Source: Hippopus hippopus
Taxonomy: Eukaryota; Mollusca; Bivalvia; Cardiida; Cardiidae
Reading direction: 5' to 3'
Assembly (NCBI GenBank): GCA_946811185.2
Contig: OX328105.1
Span: 36,521,394 to 36,585,393, forward strand
Length of the DNA: 64,000 nucleotides
The notes below the pieces were generated by a model that worked only from the letters and a program-made list of their open reading frames with translations, searched no databases and was not told the origin of the DNA. A program made the translations under genes and the position numbers. Of the stretch, positions 23,331-35,702 are shown in pieces. Every line of letters starts with the position of its first letter. Positions within the stretch are counted from its first letter, which is position 1.

Positions 23331-24939
23331 ATAATCTCATGCATCAGATTGACGCTTTGGCAAATACTTTTGAGCGTCAAAAACAGGTCATTTTGAATTG
23401 CCAAGTGTCAAAACTGAGGTCCTAGGTCAAATGAGAACATTGTGTATTATACTAGATCCATGTTTCTGCCAAATTATAAATCTCAATTAATTTCTCACAT
23501 ATGCAACACTTTGCCTATCGTTACAATCAATAACCCAAGAATAAGTTAGCATCTATTTCCCATTTCCTTAACATTGCCACTAGGTAAAAACTTCAACCAA
23601 GGGATGTAATTTAACGACATTTTCATCCCAATCTAGTTCGATTCAATTGTGGTTACATCACTATAGTTACGCCAAAGAAAATAACTGCTTTTTGTACAAT
23701 GCATTTGGCATCATTTCTTGAAACTGGAAACTATTTACGAGACATTTGTCCATTCCTCATTTTTAAGCATGTTTTCAGACAAAAATAAGCTCTTTTTAAG
23801 CACTTTTTGAGAAAGTGGCCAAAATCAAGGACTTTAAAGGACTTTTTTTCATATTTAAGCACTTTTTAAGAAAGGGACTCAAACACTTTTTAAGACTACT
23901 ACTCATCATTGTATTCTTAACTTGTTTTCTAAAACATGGGTACTTTTGCCCTCTTGCGAAAATCTGTGGAAGAAATATTATGGAAGCTACGTAGCTCAAA
24001 CATCTTCAGGACTGGGCAATTTATTCAAATTATCATCCGTTTGACTGACCCACACTTAAAAGTAAAGAGTGGCCAGTGTACAAGTAACACAGGGGTGTGG
24101 AATTCCTATGCCCCACTTGTCTGACTCGGGACTTTTTGCCGGCGGACAAGTAGATTTTTCCAGAGCGCTTGTCCGCGAGCAAGTGAATTTCGAAGCCATA
24201 CATAGTAAGAAAACGCTGTTTTTATATCAATGATGATCCTCAAATGCTCTATTTATTCAAACTTTTGCACAATCCATGTCTGTACTTAGTAGAAATAAAC
24301 ACTTGTACGTTACAAACTATTTTAGTTTCAAAAGAAAAACACGCTATCTATTGGTTATATCAAGACAAACAGACCTATGTGGTATTGTAGTAATATGATG
24401 CCTGGTAAAATAGTTGCGAAGTGGTTTTTATTGCACCAAATGGATAAATTCACCATTAGATCTGGTGGTTCAAAGATTCTGAAAAGCATAAATCCAAAGG
24501 GAAGAGAGACAGAGAATATGATGCAAAGCACAAGCTTGTTTAAGGATAGCTGATTTGCTGCCTATTATTGGCACCAACAGGATAATGGTTCCAATATTCA
24601 CTTTCATGTTCGTAGAATGTTTCTGTGGTCCGCAGATATGACCTCAGCTTGGTTCTTGGGAAAATCTCAACCTCAAGGTTCCAAGTCACGTACAAATGTA
24701 ATTCAAACATGTAATTGGATAATCACTCACAGAAATATGAAGTGAAACGGGCAGGCACACACAGGTTTCATGGCTCCCGTTGTCGATCGCCAGTGGCACC
24801 AATTGGCACAAGTTAAAAAGAAATGTCTCTAAAATTGAAGCATTAGAGAATCTACAGGCAACAAGGCACATCTATGCATTATAGATCAAAACTCTGACAC
24901 ACACAATCAGTATTCAGTGTAAAGTGTGAAGTGCACGGG

Positions 24940-25290
24940 TCGCTCTTTCTCACAGCTAATCAAGGTGGTAGGTTGTTTATGTAAACATAATGATATTAAT
25001 CTGCGTAATCTAGTGTAATATTATAGATTTGAAGTTAAATGCAACCCTTACTGACAAATTTAAGTCAAATCATGCAGAAATACCACTCCAAAAATTAACA
25101 AGCATGAAACACAGATCGCTACATAAAAATGCGAAAACCCAAGACACAATAAAGGTTCGTTTAATATCATCCAATCAAAGGCATTTCAAACTGTCTTTTT
25201 TGCTTTGATAATGACTTTAAACGGTTCATTTACATAAATGTCTCTGTAAAACAAAAAGTGAAAGCTAGTAAGTGTCTGAAACTGATAGTG
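24940..25290 (+). repeat. Dispersed repeat D, copy (plus orientation)
   Basis: Shares CACAGCTAATCAAGGTGG..., TTTATGTAAACATAATGATA and GCGAAAACCCAAGACACAAT with 63240-63580. Lies just before the ORF at 25438, so both may belong to one larger element. Confidence 0.55.
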
Positions 25291-25437
25291 AAATAGAAAT
25301 TCTACTCTCTATCAGTTCGGAAGTTGTTACTCTGAACCTGGTCCTGTGAGTAAGAGAAAGTTACAAGCAACTTCTACTTATACCCATATTGGGTATAACG
25401 TGTTTGAAAAAACAAACATGCTGTATCCAAGTAAAAC

Positions 25438-27183
25438 ATGTCAAGAACCAGGAAACATTACAAAAAGTTTGTTAAAAGGGCTGCAGATGATAAAGGCCAG
25501 CTCAACCTTTTTACTTTCAGTGTGAAACTTTTAAATTCTTTGCAGATTGATCTGCAGGTAACCATATCTCTGCCTACTGAGTCCCAATCTGAAGTGGCAG
25601 GTCTGTCGGACATCACCGATCTCCCGTTGTCTAAAGACCAGGCATTTACGAGGGCTGTTCGATATGTAATGTGTATTGTACCACAGCGCGATAACACTTT
25701 GCACGATTTCGTGGATGATGATATGCTTGGATAGCTCTATTCAATAACTTTCCAACAGTATAAACACGAGCCTTAAGTTTTAAACTTATAGTCATTTCAA
25801 TAGAGCTAGTCGTTGACCACTGTTGTAAAAATGGTTGGGAAACGGATTAAGAATATTGAAGAAATTAGAGCTTATATAAAAGTTCGCACAAAACTCAGTT
25901 ATTCGGTAATGCAGATTTTTATTGAATTGGGAAAAGTTTATGGGTCTGATAAGGTATCTTATGAGATGGTTCGTAGTTGGAGAAAGAAATTTCTGGCTGG
26001 CACAGAGTCCGTCAAAGATGCAGCAAAATCTGGCCGACCTGTGACTTTAAACAGGCAAGGCAAATGTCTCAAGAGTCAGGGAAATAATTGAAAGTGATGG
26101 CAGATACACGATTCGTGATATTGCCAACGCTGTTGGCATATCGCTATTGCGGGTGCATTTCATTTTGAAGCATATTTTGAAAGTACGAAAGATTTCTGCC
26201 AGATGGATACCGCATATATTGACAGATGACCAAAAACGGGTACGAGTACAAACCGCTAAGCAATTGCTCAAAATATTTCCCAAATTCAATCAAAGACAAT
26301 TTCCAAACATTGTTACTGGTGACAAAACATGGGTTCACTATTTCGAACCAGTAAGAAAAATTGGAAACAAAATATGGCTAACTAAACACGGTAGAAGGCC
26401 TGTAGTTGCCAAAAGAAGCACAAGTACAACGAAGGTTCTTCATTGCATATTCTTCTCATGTGATAGTATAGCCGTACAAATTCCGGTGCCGAAGGGCAAA
26501 AGTGTTACAGGTCGGTATTACCGAGATGTTATACTAAAAAAGCTCAAAAAATATTATCTTAAACGACGCCCTGTGTCAGGATTTAGGCATGTTTGTCTAC
26601 TTCATGATAATGCTCCATCACATACATCTGAGCTTGTGAAGCAATTTTTGAAGTCGGAGAAGGTTACCGTCTTGCCACACCCACCATACTCTCCAGATCT
26701 AGCCCCATGCGACTTTTTCCTTTTTCCAAAACTTAAAAAGTTCTTACCTGGTCGTCATTACAAGTCCCGACAAGCCCTTGGCTCAGCCATCAGTCAGTGC
26801 CTCAGAGGTCTACCTAAATCAGCGTACCGTGACGCATTTCAGAAATGGATTCAGAGATTGAAATTATGTATTTCAAACCGCGGAGAATACTTTGAAGGGA
26901 TGTACTGTTCATTTCACTATTTGAGTCGAATGCTTTTGAGATATCGTACAATACACATTACATATCGAACAACCCTCGTATTATCACTGCACATGATGCA
27001 AACTCTACATCTCCAGACATAATAGCCAAGCCTAGCCCTGTAACTTACACAGATAATGATTCATATGATGGCCGGAAAGCACTTCTGCTGAAGTATGGGT
27101 GTACCACAGTAGAGTTAAAAAGGGCTGTAAGCCTATATGTGGAAATACTGAGAGATATTTGGCCATGGTTTAAGCAGTTATAG
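25438..27183 (+). CDS. Unrecognised 137-aa ORF split by a mariner insertion
   Basis: Two open segments, 25438-25648 and 26981-27183, are separated exactly by the mariner element. If the element and one TA copy are ignored they join in the same frame as a single 414-nt ORF that ends TAG at 27181-27183. The product is basic at the start (MSRTRKHYKKFVKRAADDKG) and ends in a Trp-rich segment (EILRDIWPWFKQL). I do not recognise the family. It lacks visible introns and sits among repeats, so it may belong to another transposon. It is inactive as it stands. Confidence 0.5.
25649..26978 (+). mobile_element. mariner transposon, nearly intact, 1,330 bp
   Basis: Inverted terminal repeats: CGAGGGCTGTTCGATATGTA from 25649 and, on the minus strand from 26978, CGAGGGTTGTTCGATATGTA. 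The match continues to about 30 bp with one mismatch. A TA target duplication flanks it (25647-25648, 26979-26980). It contains one transposase gene in the plus direction. Length, termini and TA site are all usual for mariner. High arm identity suggests a fairly recent insertion. Confidence 0.95.
25831..26978 (+). pseudogene. mariner transposase (DD34D), one frameshift
   Basis: Cut-and-paste transposase. The ATG at 25831 opens the paired helix-turn-helix DNA-binding region (MVGKRIKNIEEIRAYIKVRT ... AAKSGRPVTL). A shift of frame near 26040-26060 separates this from the rest, which runs on with SDGRYTIRDIANAVGISLLR and VRKISARWIP. The catalytic acidic residues are visible: VTGDKTWVHYFEP, LLHDNAPSHTS and YSPDLAPCDFF. 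The last two Asp are 34 residues apart, the mariner DD34D signature. No stop codon occurs after the usual YFEGM end; the frame runs through the 3' inverted repeat into flanking DNA (stop at 27020-27022). Otherwise intact, so only recently inactivated. Confidence 0.92.
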
Positions 27184-28360
27184 CGTAACTGCTAAATTTG
27201 TTTCATTTATTTAATTGTTGCAGCTTTCTATTTACTGTATGTATGTACACTGTCATTAATTTGTTTACTGATGTACCTCAAAAGTCAGTCTGCTTTTTCC
27301 CAATTTGGCCAAAATCCTGCTTGAATCTCCCAAAATGAAAGGCTAAGGCCCCTTCCCAATTTTTGGAAAAAAATCCCTGCAAGTACGTTTGTATGCACTC
27401 AGTCAATACCATGATTTTGCTTCTTTACGAAAACATGGTAAGCGAATTCAATCTCTGATTACAAAAAGAAATATTTGTCAATCTCTCCTGAAAAGATAAT
27501 TATCATGCACAAATAATAACAACTAGAACCAAGTCGGACAAGTCGTACATGGTGAACTCGCAATACCAATTATCGGACATGCAGATATTCAGATGTAATA
27601 CATCAATAATTCTTTAACAAAATCATCCATGGAAATTTAACTTGGTTTGAGAACAGATATTAAACAGGAATTGAACTGATCGTTAAATCATGGCTTTAAA
27701 AGCAATTAACGTTCTTTTTTTTGTTTGGTTGTTAGAATAGAATTAACCTGTATGTACTGGCACTCCGTTATCCACCATTGGTGGGCATGCTAGGCTTAAA
27801 AAAAAATGCGAGTCCAATCTTAATTTTGCGAATGGAAAAAAAAATTTGCTAAAATTTGCCAGCGGATAAAGACTCGAAATTCAAACTCTGACACGCTACG
27901 AAAATCATACCCAAGTTGGTTATAGCCATCTGTGGATGTAGTTGAAGCCATTTTTTCATGGCTGACAAATACAGTGTGAAAGTTTATCTATTTATTTATT
28001 TTTATCCCAACTCCCGTTTTAAGAATGGTATTCTGCCTATCCACTCACAGTACTATATGATAGTAACTAAATGTTTGAAAACTGCTATTGACATTGCTTA
28101 GGATTTTTCTATTTGAGAAAACACAGGGAACAGAAATAGAGGGAGTGCGATGACATCATTCTTTTTCGCAGGCTTTCTGTAGTAATCATTACCATATTTG
28201 GAATACATGTCACCATATATGGTAAATGAGGGCAGACTCACCGGAAGAAACATCAATTGGGAAATCGAGAATTCAGTGGAATGACCGACCCAACTTTGTT
28301 CCTGATCTTTGCCCATTCTTTTTACTTAGCCCTATGACTCTTTAGTAACTTATCTTCATA

Positions 28361-28582
28361 TATCTGGATTACTTTTACCAATAATCCACACAATATTCTT
28401 TCCAAGTAACTGGCTGCTTTACCACATAACCATCATCGAAACAATGGTCAGTAGAGGGAGAGGAATGAATCCTGTTGCAATGACCATCATAATTCTCAGA
28501 AAGAAAAAGGCCAAGCCTGGGATCATATCAGCAACCTCCTGTTCTCAGGTCCTGTATGATACCAACTGAGCTTCCTGGGCTC
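28361..28582 (-). mobile_element. tRNA-type SINE copy 3
   Basis: Reverse complement carries the family middle (TGGTTATGTGGTAAAGCAGC, CAGTTACTTGGAAAGAATAT) and head (GAGCCCAGGAAGCTCAGTTG). The tail is missing or decayed. Confidence 0.7.
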
Positions 28583-29368
28583 AGCTTATTCAGGAGAACT
28601 TTTGTCGAAATATGGGTTTTTCAGGACTACTTATATTCTGGTTCATTTGGCCTACACTAAACTTTTTATTCTGTTTCCAAATCATCACGAAATACAAACA
28701 CAACGCGATGGTTTCCTTTGTTCGACAGGAAATTAGGCATTTTACCGCATCAAGTGGACGCGAAAACAAAGTTTTCAAGCGATGAAAGGACAAAGATGGC
28801 GGAAAACCACAATAAATGTTTGACACTGCTAGTAAAATATACCAGTATCTCCTAAACGGGCGGACATTGTAGTTCTGTTTAACAAAAAAAAAAATCATTC
28901 TGGACATGAGCTTAGGTTTTTCATTTACGCTGCTTGTTCTTACCATGTGAAGATGGAAACCATAACCGGAGTGTCTTACTAAAATTAATTTTGACTAAGC
29001 GATCTGTTTATCTCATTCTTTCTCGCAGTAAACGAGATTTTCTTGGTGAGAAGTTTACGTAGAGTTCGTCCAACTTCGAGTTCGTCCAACTAATAAAATA
29101 GCAAAAACGTCTAAAATAATTTTGTTAAAGTAAAAGCATTTTCCCTTTCCGTTTTTATTGATCAATATATTTGTCTAAATTTATTGTTTTAAAAAGTGTT
29201 TGACTGATGATAAATGTTTATCAGTATATTAAAAAAAAAAAAAAAAAAAAATCACGATTTATAAATAAATGATAATTAAGTTAATTTTCTTCTTCTTCCG
29301 CTGCTGCTGCTGTTACTTCTTCTTCCTCTTTCAAACATAAATGAGATGAACAGTCACACTTTCTCGCT

Positions 29369-29563
29369 TTAAAAATTTGGAAAGTTTTTCAAACAATTGG
29401 TTTGAAATGATGATATTTGACAAGAATTATGTTTTCTATTTGCTATGTTGCTTTTTGATGTTATGTGGGATTCAAATAACATATTTTTGTCTATCTGTAC
29501 CCCTAGATCCTTTTCTTCATTTACATTCATAATCTGTTCCCTTGTAAGGTTCTCCGTTTTCAT
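29369..29563 (-). pseudogene. LINE reverse transcriptase, C-terminal fragment
   Basis: Contains VNEEKDLGVQIDKNMLFESH followed by ITSKSNIANRK, the thumb-region pattern common in CR1/Jockey-type elements. Starts MKTENLTREQ and stops at 29369. Confidence 0.75.
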
Positions 29564-30335
29564 GACGTAGATCTTTAGTCTATAGCCTCTATTATGGTTC
29601 CCGAGATGAAGTCTTTTGCAATTTTTTTCATTAAATTCTAGGTTCCATTTGTGTGACCAGTCTCAAAAATTGTCGGTTGTTTGTTGTACTTTTTTCTGGC
29701 CTTCTTTTGTTATGACGTTATAAGTTTTGGTGTCATCAGCAAATAATTTTTCTGTTGTTTCAGTAACTTCCGGCAGGTCATTTCTGAAAATTAAGAAAGA
29801 CGTGTTGGTCCTAAAACACTGCCCTGGGGAACACCAACTAGTACCTTTTGACTCCTAGCATGAACGTTGTTGATTACTATCTTTTGACTTCTTTCACTGA
29901 GTAAATTCTTAATCCAATCTTTCGTGTGCTCAATAATGCCACAAGATTCCAAGTTCTTTAGTAGTTTTGAATGGGAAAGAGTATCAGAAGCTTTTTGGAA
30001 GTCATAGAATATAGCCCGTTTATGTCAACATCGAATCCACTATCAAAGGCAGCAGTCCAGTCCTCAAAAGATTGGAACCAACAGTTGAAGTTGGCAGGAT
30101 CTTTCTTTTACAAATTTAAATTGGTGTTTTGTAACTGAGTTGTTTGTTGTCAAATGATTTATGATTTTATTTCTTACCATTTTTTGCATCAAGTTAAAGC
30201 AGGTTGGACTGATACTGATTGGTCTGTAATTTTCTAGCAAATGTTTGTTTCCAAACTTAAAAATTGGAGTTACTCGTGATAAATTTTTTCCAAGGCTTTG
30301 GAACTGATGAGGTCTTGAAGGACATATTTATTATA

Positions 30336-30516
30336 TCAGATGTGGTTTAGTGGTTTTGCCAATAATTGTTTACATTCTATAAAAAATTTTGGATGAATTT
30401 GATCTGGCCCTCCTGCTTTATTTGCATTTAACTCTTTTATTGAATTTGAAAGCTCTTTTTCAGTGATGGTGGAATTATCTATCTGTTCTGTAGGTTTTGG
30501 TGAGATAGTTGGAATT
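30336..30516 (-). pseudogene. LINE reverse transcriptase, N-terminal fragment
   Basis: NSIKELNANKAGGPDQIHPK followed by FFIECKQLLAKPLNHI is the start of the reverse transcriptase domain. The open frame extends to the right only because it reads into the SINE. Confidence 0.75.
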
Positions 30517-30530
30517 TCCACATTGCTGTC

Positions 30531-30855
30531 CCCGAGCCCCGGTAGCTCGGTCGGAAGCGTGCAAGACTTTCGGTCGGAAGCGTGCAAGACTTGAGAACAG
30601 GGGGTCGTGGGCTCGATCCCAGGCTCGGCCAATTTCCTTCCGAGGATTGATGATAGTCATTGCGATAGGATTCATTCCTCTCCCACCGCTGAACATTATC
30701 TCGACAGTGGTTATGTGGGAAAGTAGCCAGTGGCTTGGAAAGAAAATTGTGCGGAGTACTAGTAAAAGAGACTCCAAGAAAGCATGGATAGGTGAACTTG
30801 CCGCCGCGATATAAATAAAAATAATGTTGAAAACCCCATACAATTAATTAATCAG
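30531..30855 (+). mobile_element. tRNA-type SINE copy 4, full length, with target duplication
   Basis: Flanked by the 14-bp direct repeat TCCACATTGCTGTC (30517-30530 and 30856-30869). The head CCCCGGTAGCTCGGTCGG resembles a pol III A box and GGGCTCGATCC a B box. A 23-bp internal tandem duplication (TCGGTCGGAAGCGTGC...) follows the A box. The middle is CCAATTTCCTTCCGAGGATT and GGGAAAGTAGCCAGTGGC. The tail has short AATT repeats. This copy defines the family. Confidence 0.92.
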
Positions 30856-30924
30856 TCCACATTGCTGTCAGTTTTAAACACACTTGCAAACTATTTATTT
30901 AATAAATTGGCCTTTTCAATGTCC

Positions 30925-31320
30925 TCAGTTATCTTTGGTCCCGATATATCTTGGAGTGTTCCCTTTATTAAATTTGGTTTGGCTATCGTCCGTCACATAC
31001 TTCCAAAACAACTTACTGTTCTTGTTAATATTCTTGGCCAAGTCTTTTTCAAAATTGAGTTTTGCTTCTCTGACTGCTGTAGTTGCAGAGTATATTGTTG
31101 ATTCACAATTTTTAAAGTTGGGTTCAGTTTTACAAAGAAGATATCTTATCCAAGCATTTTTCTTATCGTTCAATTTCTTTTTTGTTTGTTTGTCAATGTA
31201 AGGAAGCTTACTGTTGAATCTGGAATTTTCTTTGTGCACCGGTATGTATACATCATTTAATCTTTTAAGTTCATCGACAAAAAACTCCCACAATTCATCT
31301 GTAGTCCCTTCATTAGACAA
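30925..31320 (-). pseudogene. LINE endonuclease-RT connector fragment
   Basis: 131 open codons, including a Lys-rich TKKKLNDKKNAWIRYL segment and KNINKNSKLFWKYV, a pattern usual between the endonuclease and reverse transcriptase of CR1-like elements. Confidence 0.75.
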
Positions 31321-31759
31321 TGAGTTCCAATTTATTTTGCTCAGATCTTCTCTTATGCCGTGATAGCCACCTTTGAAATATATATATATTTTTTTCGTAC
31401 ATTATGTATGTTTTCAACCCTTTTATAGTATAACATTTATTTTCGAATTCCAGGACTTCCTGGTCACTTTTCCCTAGTCCAGGGAGATGAACAAGGTTCT
31501 CATGCGTATTTTCATTATTGGTTAAAAGTAAATCCATTAATGTTTGTTTCATTCCTTATCAATAGCGTGTCGGATTCAAAACATGTTTGGTTAAAAAACT
31601 GTTTTTCAGAATTTCTAAAAACAAATTTTCAGGGTGTTTCTTACTAACGTTTGTAACACTGTTTACCCAGTCAATTTCATTGAAGTTAAAATCATTCAAT
31701 ATTTACATAAGTGTGGGCAGCCACTCGGTGTTTATTTCTCAATCAGTTTACCTAGTTCA

Positions 31760-32113
31760 TCATATTGTGTCTTGATTTAAATTTGGGCTTCTATATATAA
31801 CGTTACATCCAAACAACAAAGAGTTTTTACTTTGTAATTTTATATTAGACCATACTGATTCAATTTCTGTATTCGGAAAGTAAATTTTATAACTAATTAG
31901 GTTTCCCTTAATGTGAACAATCACCCCCATTCCATTTTCTTGTACATACTTATATTCCGGAATGTTAAAGGTTGAATCACTCAGTGGAAGAATAACTTTT
32001 TTTTTTTTTGTATCGGTTATGGTTATTATGCACGAATTTGATGATTTTGTCAATGATTTCAACTCAGTAATTTTATTTGGTAAACTGTCAGCGTTTGTAT
32101 ATATTATTTTCAA
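31760..32113 (-). pseudogene. LINE endonuclease, N-terminal fragment
   Basis: IIYTNADSLPNKITELKSL is the usual first strand of CR1-type endonucleases. It continues to GMGVIVHIKGNLISYKI and YRSPNLNQ, then breaks. Confidence 0.8.
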
Positions 32114-32345
32114 TGTACCCTTGTAGCTGTCACTTTCAATATTTACATGGTTATAATTACAAACGTGTCCTTAACCTCTCTTCACTTCAGGAGAAGTTAG
32201 CTCTGATACTTGACGACCACCCCTGATTGTAGTTTCACAATCAGTTAGTGTTGAAACTACGTAATTATCTGAAGTTTCATCTAGCATATTTATATTTTCA
32301 TTAGATTTCACTGGACTAGGGATTTATTATCATCACTCAGTATTT

Positions 32346-32390
32346 CATTTATCTATTTATTTATTTATTTCTTTATTTATTTATTTTTGA
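32346..32390. repeat. TTTA microsatellite
   Basis: Tandem ATTT units with two substitutions, within the ORF1-like part of the LINE region. Confidence 0.85.
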
Positions 32391-33670
32391 ATGTTTGTTT
32401 TTGGCACTGCAGAAATTCGCGTGGTTTTATTAGTTTGCCGTGTCTGATTTTTGCATCAGGAAATTCTTTTCTAGTATTCTCCATTTCTCTTTGAATAGGT
32501 GTAAGGTCAGCCGCTTTTACTACATTTTTTAAATTCCCCTATGTCTTGTTTTTTATGTCTTTCCTTTGTCAATAATCGCTCCATATTTTCTTACTGTCCA
32601 AAATAATTTTATTCGGTCGTGCTTTTCCTGGTGTTTTAGTTTCAACTCTAAAGCCATTTAACATGTTAATTTCAATTTCAAGATTATTCGCAATCTGTTT
32701 GATAAGACTCTCATCAGACTGTTTCCTTCTTTGGGCTCAGTACTATTTGATTCCCATAATGTGTAATATTTGCATGAAAATAAAGAGATGTCAAGTTATG
32801 TGAAAGTTGAATATATGTGCGGGATTACCATTTCTTTACTTCACTTATCATCTTATTTTTCATTAACAGCCGCGCTGAGACATTCGACTCCCGAATTTCA
32901 CATCTATCGCCAAAGAATAGGCTATATAGAGGGACAATGTCAGTGCACTGAGCAAAAGTTGACGTCCCTGATACAGATGGAGTTAAATTCCTAAATTAGA
33001 TAATTTGTCAAAACAGCTTAAACACATAACACGTGGCCAGACGTGAATGACTGACTTGACGCAAACAGGCATAGAATTCTGTAAAGTTTTCCAGAAAAAT
33101 ATCAAAATGTGATTTAACGTTGGAGCTGTGCGTTGATTGACTGGTCAACAATATCAGTTACGGTATTTCATCGCCAAAGCGACGGGCTTTGCTGACGGTA
33201 TGTATAGATCAAGATCGGGCAGCACAGAACGTAAAGTCTGATCTTTAATCTAATATATGCCGACTTTGTCAAGCCTACAACTGAGCCGTATCTACAGAGA
33301 GGCGAATGAATTAACTATTTGAATCACAGGTGATGATTAAGGAAGCTGCATCTGTTGCGCAACCTACCATATTTCTTTTTTTTTTCCCTTGTCAAAAAAT
33401 AAAGTCGCCTTGGAGTAGGTTTGTCTACGTTCAAATTGCGCTTAAAAGATGTTAGTGATTCTGCCTTCTTAATCTCATCTGGTCGAGAACTCTAAGCATC
33501 AGTTATGTACAGTTGGCAGGAATAAGTTATTATACAAGGTATTTCCGCTATCATTAGTTAACTTTCAGCGCCAAAAAAAAAACTCGACCTCTTTCGACGG
33601 CTTTAAATAAAATCCATTGAAATTTACAAAGATTTTGATTGTATAGACTTGACTACACAAGCGAACGGTG

Positions 33671-33719
33671 TAGATCAAAGATCAGACTGCACGTTCTGTG
33701 CAGTCTGATCTTGATCTAT
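33671..33719. repeat. GATCAGACTGCAC hairpin
   Basis: TAGATCAAAGATCAGACTGC ACGTTCTGT GCAGTCTGATCTTGATCTA is a near-perfect palindrome. The wider flanks (GCCAAAGCGACGGG at about 33172 and its approximate complement at about 33750) suggest a small inverted-repeat element. Confidence 0.65.
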
Positions 33720-35029
33720 GCCGTCCGCAAAAGTCACTGTTTTCGCTATGGCGCCAAAGGGTTAAAAAATAATTTGTTTTATGCAGATAATAACCTGCTG
33801 GTGATTTAACAACCGCTGGTGGAACAAGAGCATCAAAACAAGAGAGAGTCCATCTACCATTTTGTAAAAGTAAATATCCGCAATAAATGAGGATTTTCTT
33901 CTTCAGCGTATGAATTCTTTTGTTTTGTTAGTGATTGAAATATATTTTAAAGTAGAAACCGGCCTCTGAAACGCTTGCTATAAATCTGTTATGTAATACC
34001 TAACTATTCTTAACACACACACACCCACCCACACACACGGAAACGAAATACATACATGTATATATATTCACGTTTCCTTTGGATATACTCATTCTATTAC
34101 ATAACCACACCGGCAGTTATATCATTATATTTATCTAATTCAGTTCAGTTTTCTTTTTTTTTTATGATTTTTCTTTACTTTTGGGGTCAAAAAAATTTCT
34201 AGCTGATTTATCGAATGTATGAATGAAAATGAAATAAATTCATGCATTTTTTTTTTTGTTTCTTTTTTTTTCTTTGTCCGAATGGCGATCCGGAAAATGT
34301 GGAAGCTTTTTAATTGTTTTGAGATGAGAGCTATTGCTTGAAGGCAAGAGCCGTTTGGAACTTTCGAGGATCAGGGTACAGAAGAAAAATCATTTGTGAA
34401 CCCATCTGCACCGGTAACTGGGTTCATAGATCCATTTTCTGTTAAATATTATCTCTTAAACGGGACGGGGGTCAATTTTTTTTCGATTTCGTTGCACACC
34501 TTGTCTTACTATATACGATATAGAGGGAGTCGCCAATGTGCTATTTATAGAAACGGTGTTAATGAAAATTTGAGAATACATTGCGTGATAAACAAGCGAT
34601 GCACTAATGTGCTATAAGTGTTCGATGATCGACCAATGACAATTTTAGTGTTCCGTGATAGACCAGTAGAGCTTCAAAGGCCTGTGGTTAAAGGGTTCGA
34701 TATTCAATTTCACCGATCAAAAAGAACGTTTCTAAAATTTTCTAATCCAATTTACCAAACTTGTCTGTTACGGAAACATCCGTCACCCAGAAGAAAAATA
34801 ATGATGCAAAAAATCAAATGTTGGATTGGTGTGGCTAAAGTTTATGAATGCTGGTGTTGGAACACATAAAACGTCACTGCAAAATGTAAATGCAATGCTT
34901 AAAAGAGATCAAAGAATATTAATTTTATTAACCCTTAGCCGATTAAACTTAAGAGATATTTTCAGTCTAGTAATAAAGCATAAATTAGCCAGATTTCAAG
35001 GTTGCTTTTGTCCAGAATAGCAAAGCAAA

Positions 35030-35080
35030 GTAGATCAAAGATGAGACTGCATGTTTTGTATAGTCTGATCTTTATCTACA
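35030..35080. repeat. GATCAGACTGCAC hairpin, decayed
   Basis: GTAGATCAAAGATGAGACTG and TATAGTCTGATCTTTATCTAC are complementary with a few mismatches; same family as 33671-33719. Confidence 0.55.
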
Positions 35081-35702
35081 CCGGTAGCAAAAGCAACTAG
35101 AGTTGTGGAAGGAGCTTTAAGACTTAACCGATTGCTCTAATAACGTAAATAATCGTTTTTAATTAAAATCATTAATCTGATAACAGTTTTTATCTACTAT
35201 TTTTTAAGTCGATTTCCAATAGATAGTTACCGTATATTTGTAAATGTATCCAGCATTTTCTACCCTTTAAACAGGGATCGTATATACGATCACTGCTTTA
35301 AAGAACAAATCCCAACACTCGAGGCACACTTAATTTACCACTTTCAAACGCTTTCAATTACGATGTGTCCAAAACTGTTTGAGTGGTAAAGAATTAACCC
35401 AACTGGACCTTGCATTTTTCCTAAAGTTTATGTGCCCTTTTGAAAGCAGGAATCAGATTAGGTAATGGAGAGGTCATCAGGAGGTGACCCGACACAGACT
35501 GTCCACTGATCCACACAGGTATAGAGCAACTGGTTTTGATGTGTGTGCTACTTGAACTGTTATCCACTTAATCTTGAGTGCAAGGAAATCTATACTTGAG
35601 TGCAAGGACAGCTATAACTACCACTGTATGTGAAACTCCGAGGAAGATGATTTTGATAACATCGTGGGAACAGGAGAAAATTCTCAAATCTTCACCGCAC
35701 AG

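Larger units (their letters stand above)
29285..32720 (-). mobile_element. CR1/L2-like non-LTR retrotransposon, decayed
   Basis: Read on the minus strand it holds, in order: an ORF1-like end (about 32640-32400, with ADLTPIQREMENTRKEFPDA); an apurinic-type endonuclease beginning MKIIYTNADSLPNKITELKS (32113); NDFNFNEIDW (about 31690) and LTNNENTHENLVHLPGLGKS (about 31530-31450); the connector region (31320-30925); reverse transcriptase pieces including NANKAGGPDQIHPKFF (about 30410) and the catalytic FADDTKTY (about 29735); and a terminal EKDLGVQIDKN segment (about 29520). Many frameshifts and stops, so inactive. A SINE at 30531-30855 interrupts it. Confidence 0.88.
32721..35640. other. Intergenic stretch without recognised genes
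   Basis: Nothing convincing was found. It holds CA/CACC microsatellite DNA (34014-34040), T- and A-rich runs, and two GATC hairpins (33671-33719, 35030-35080). Short open frames at 34396-34869 have no recognisable domains. Confidence 0.5.

Noticed and set aside
30475..30843. Open frame including MAEPGIEPTTPCSQVLHASD-type peptide.
   Set aside because: It is a translation of the SINE at 30531-30855, a common artefact in automatic gene predictions.
34396..35020. Three overlapping plus-strand open frames after the LINE region.
   Set aside because: No recognisable motif, no splice pattern and average AT-rich composition.
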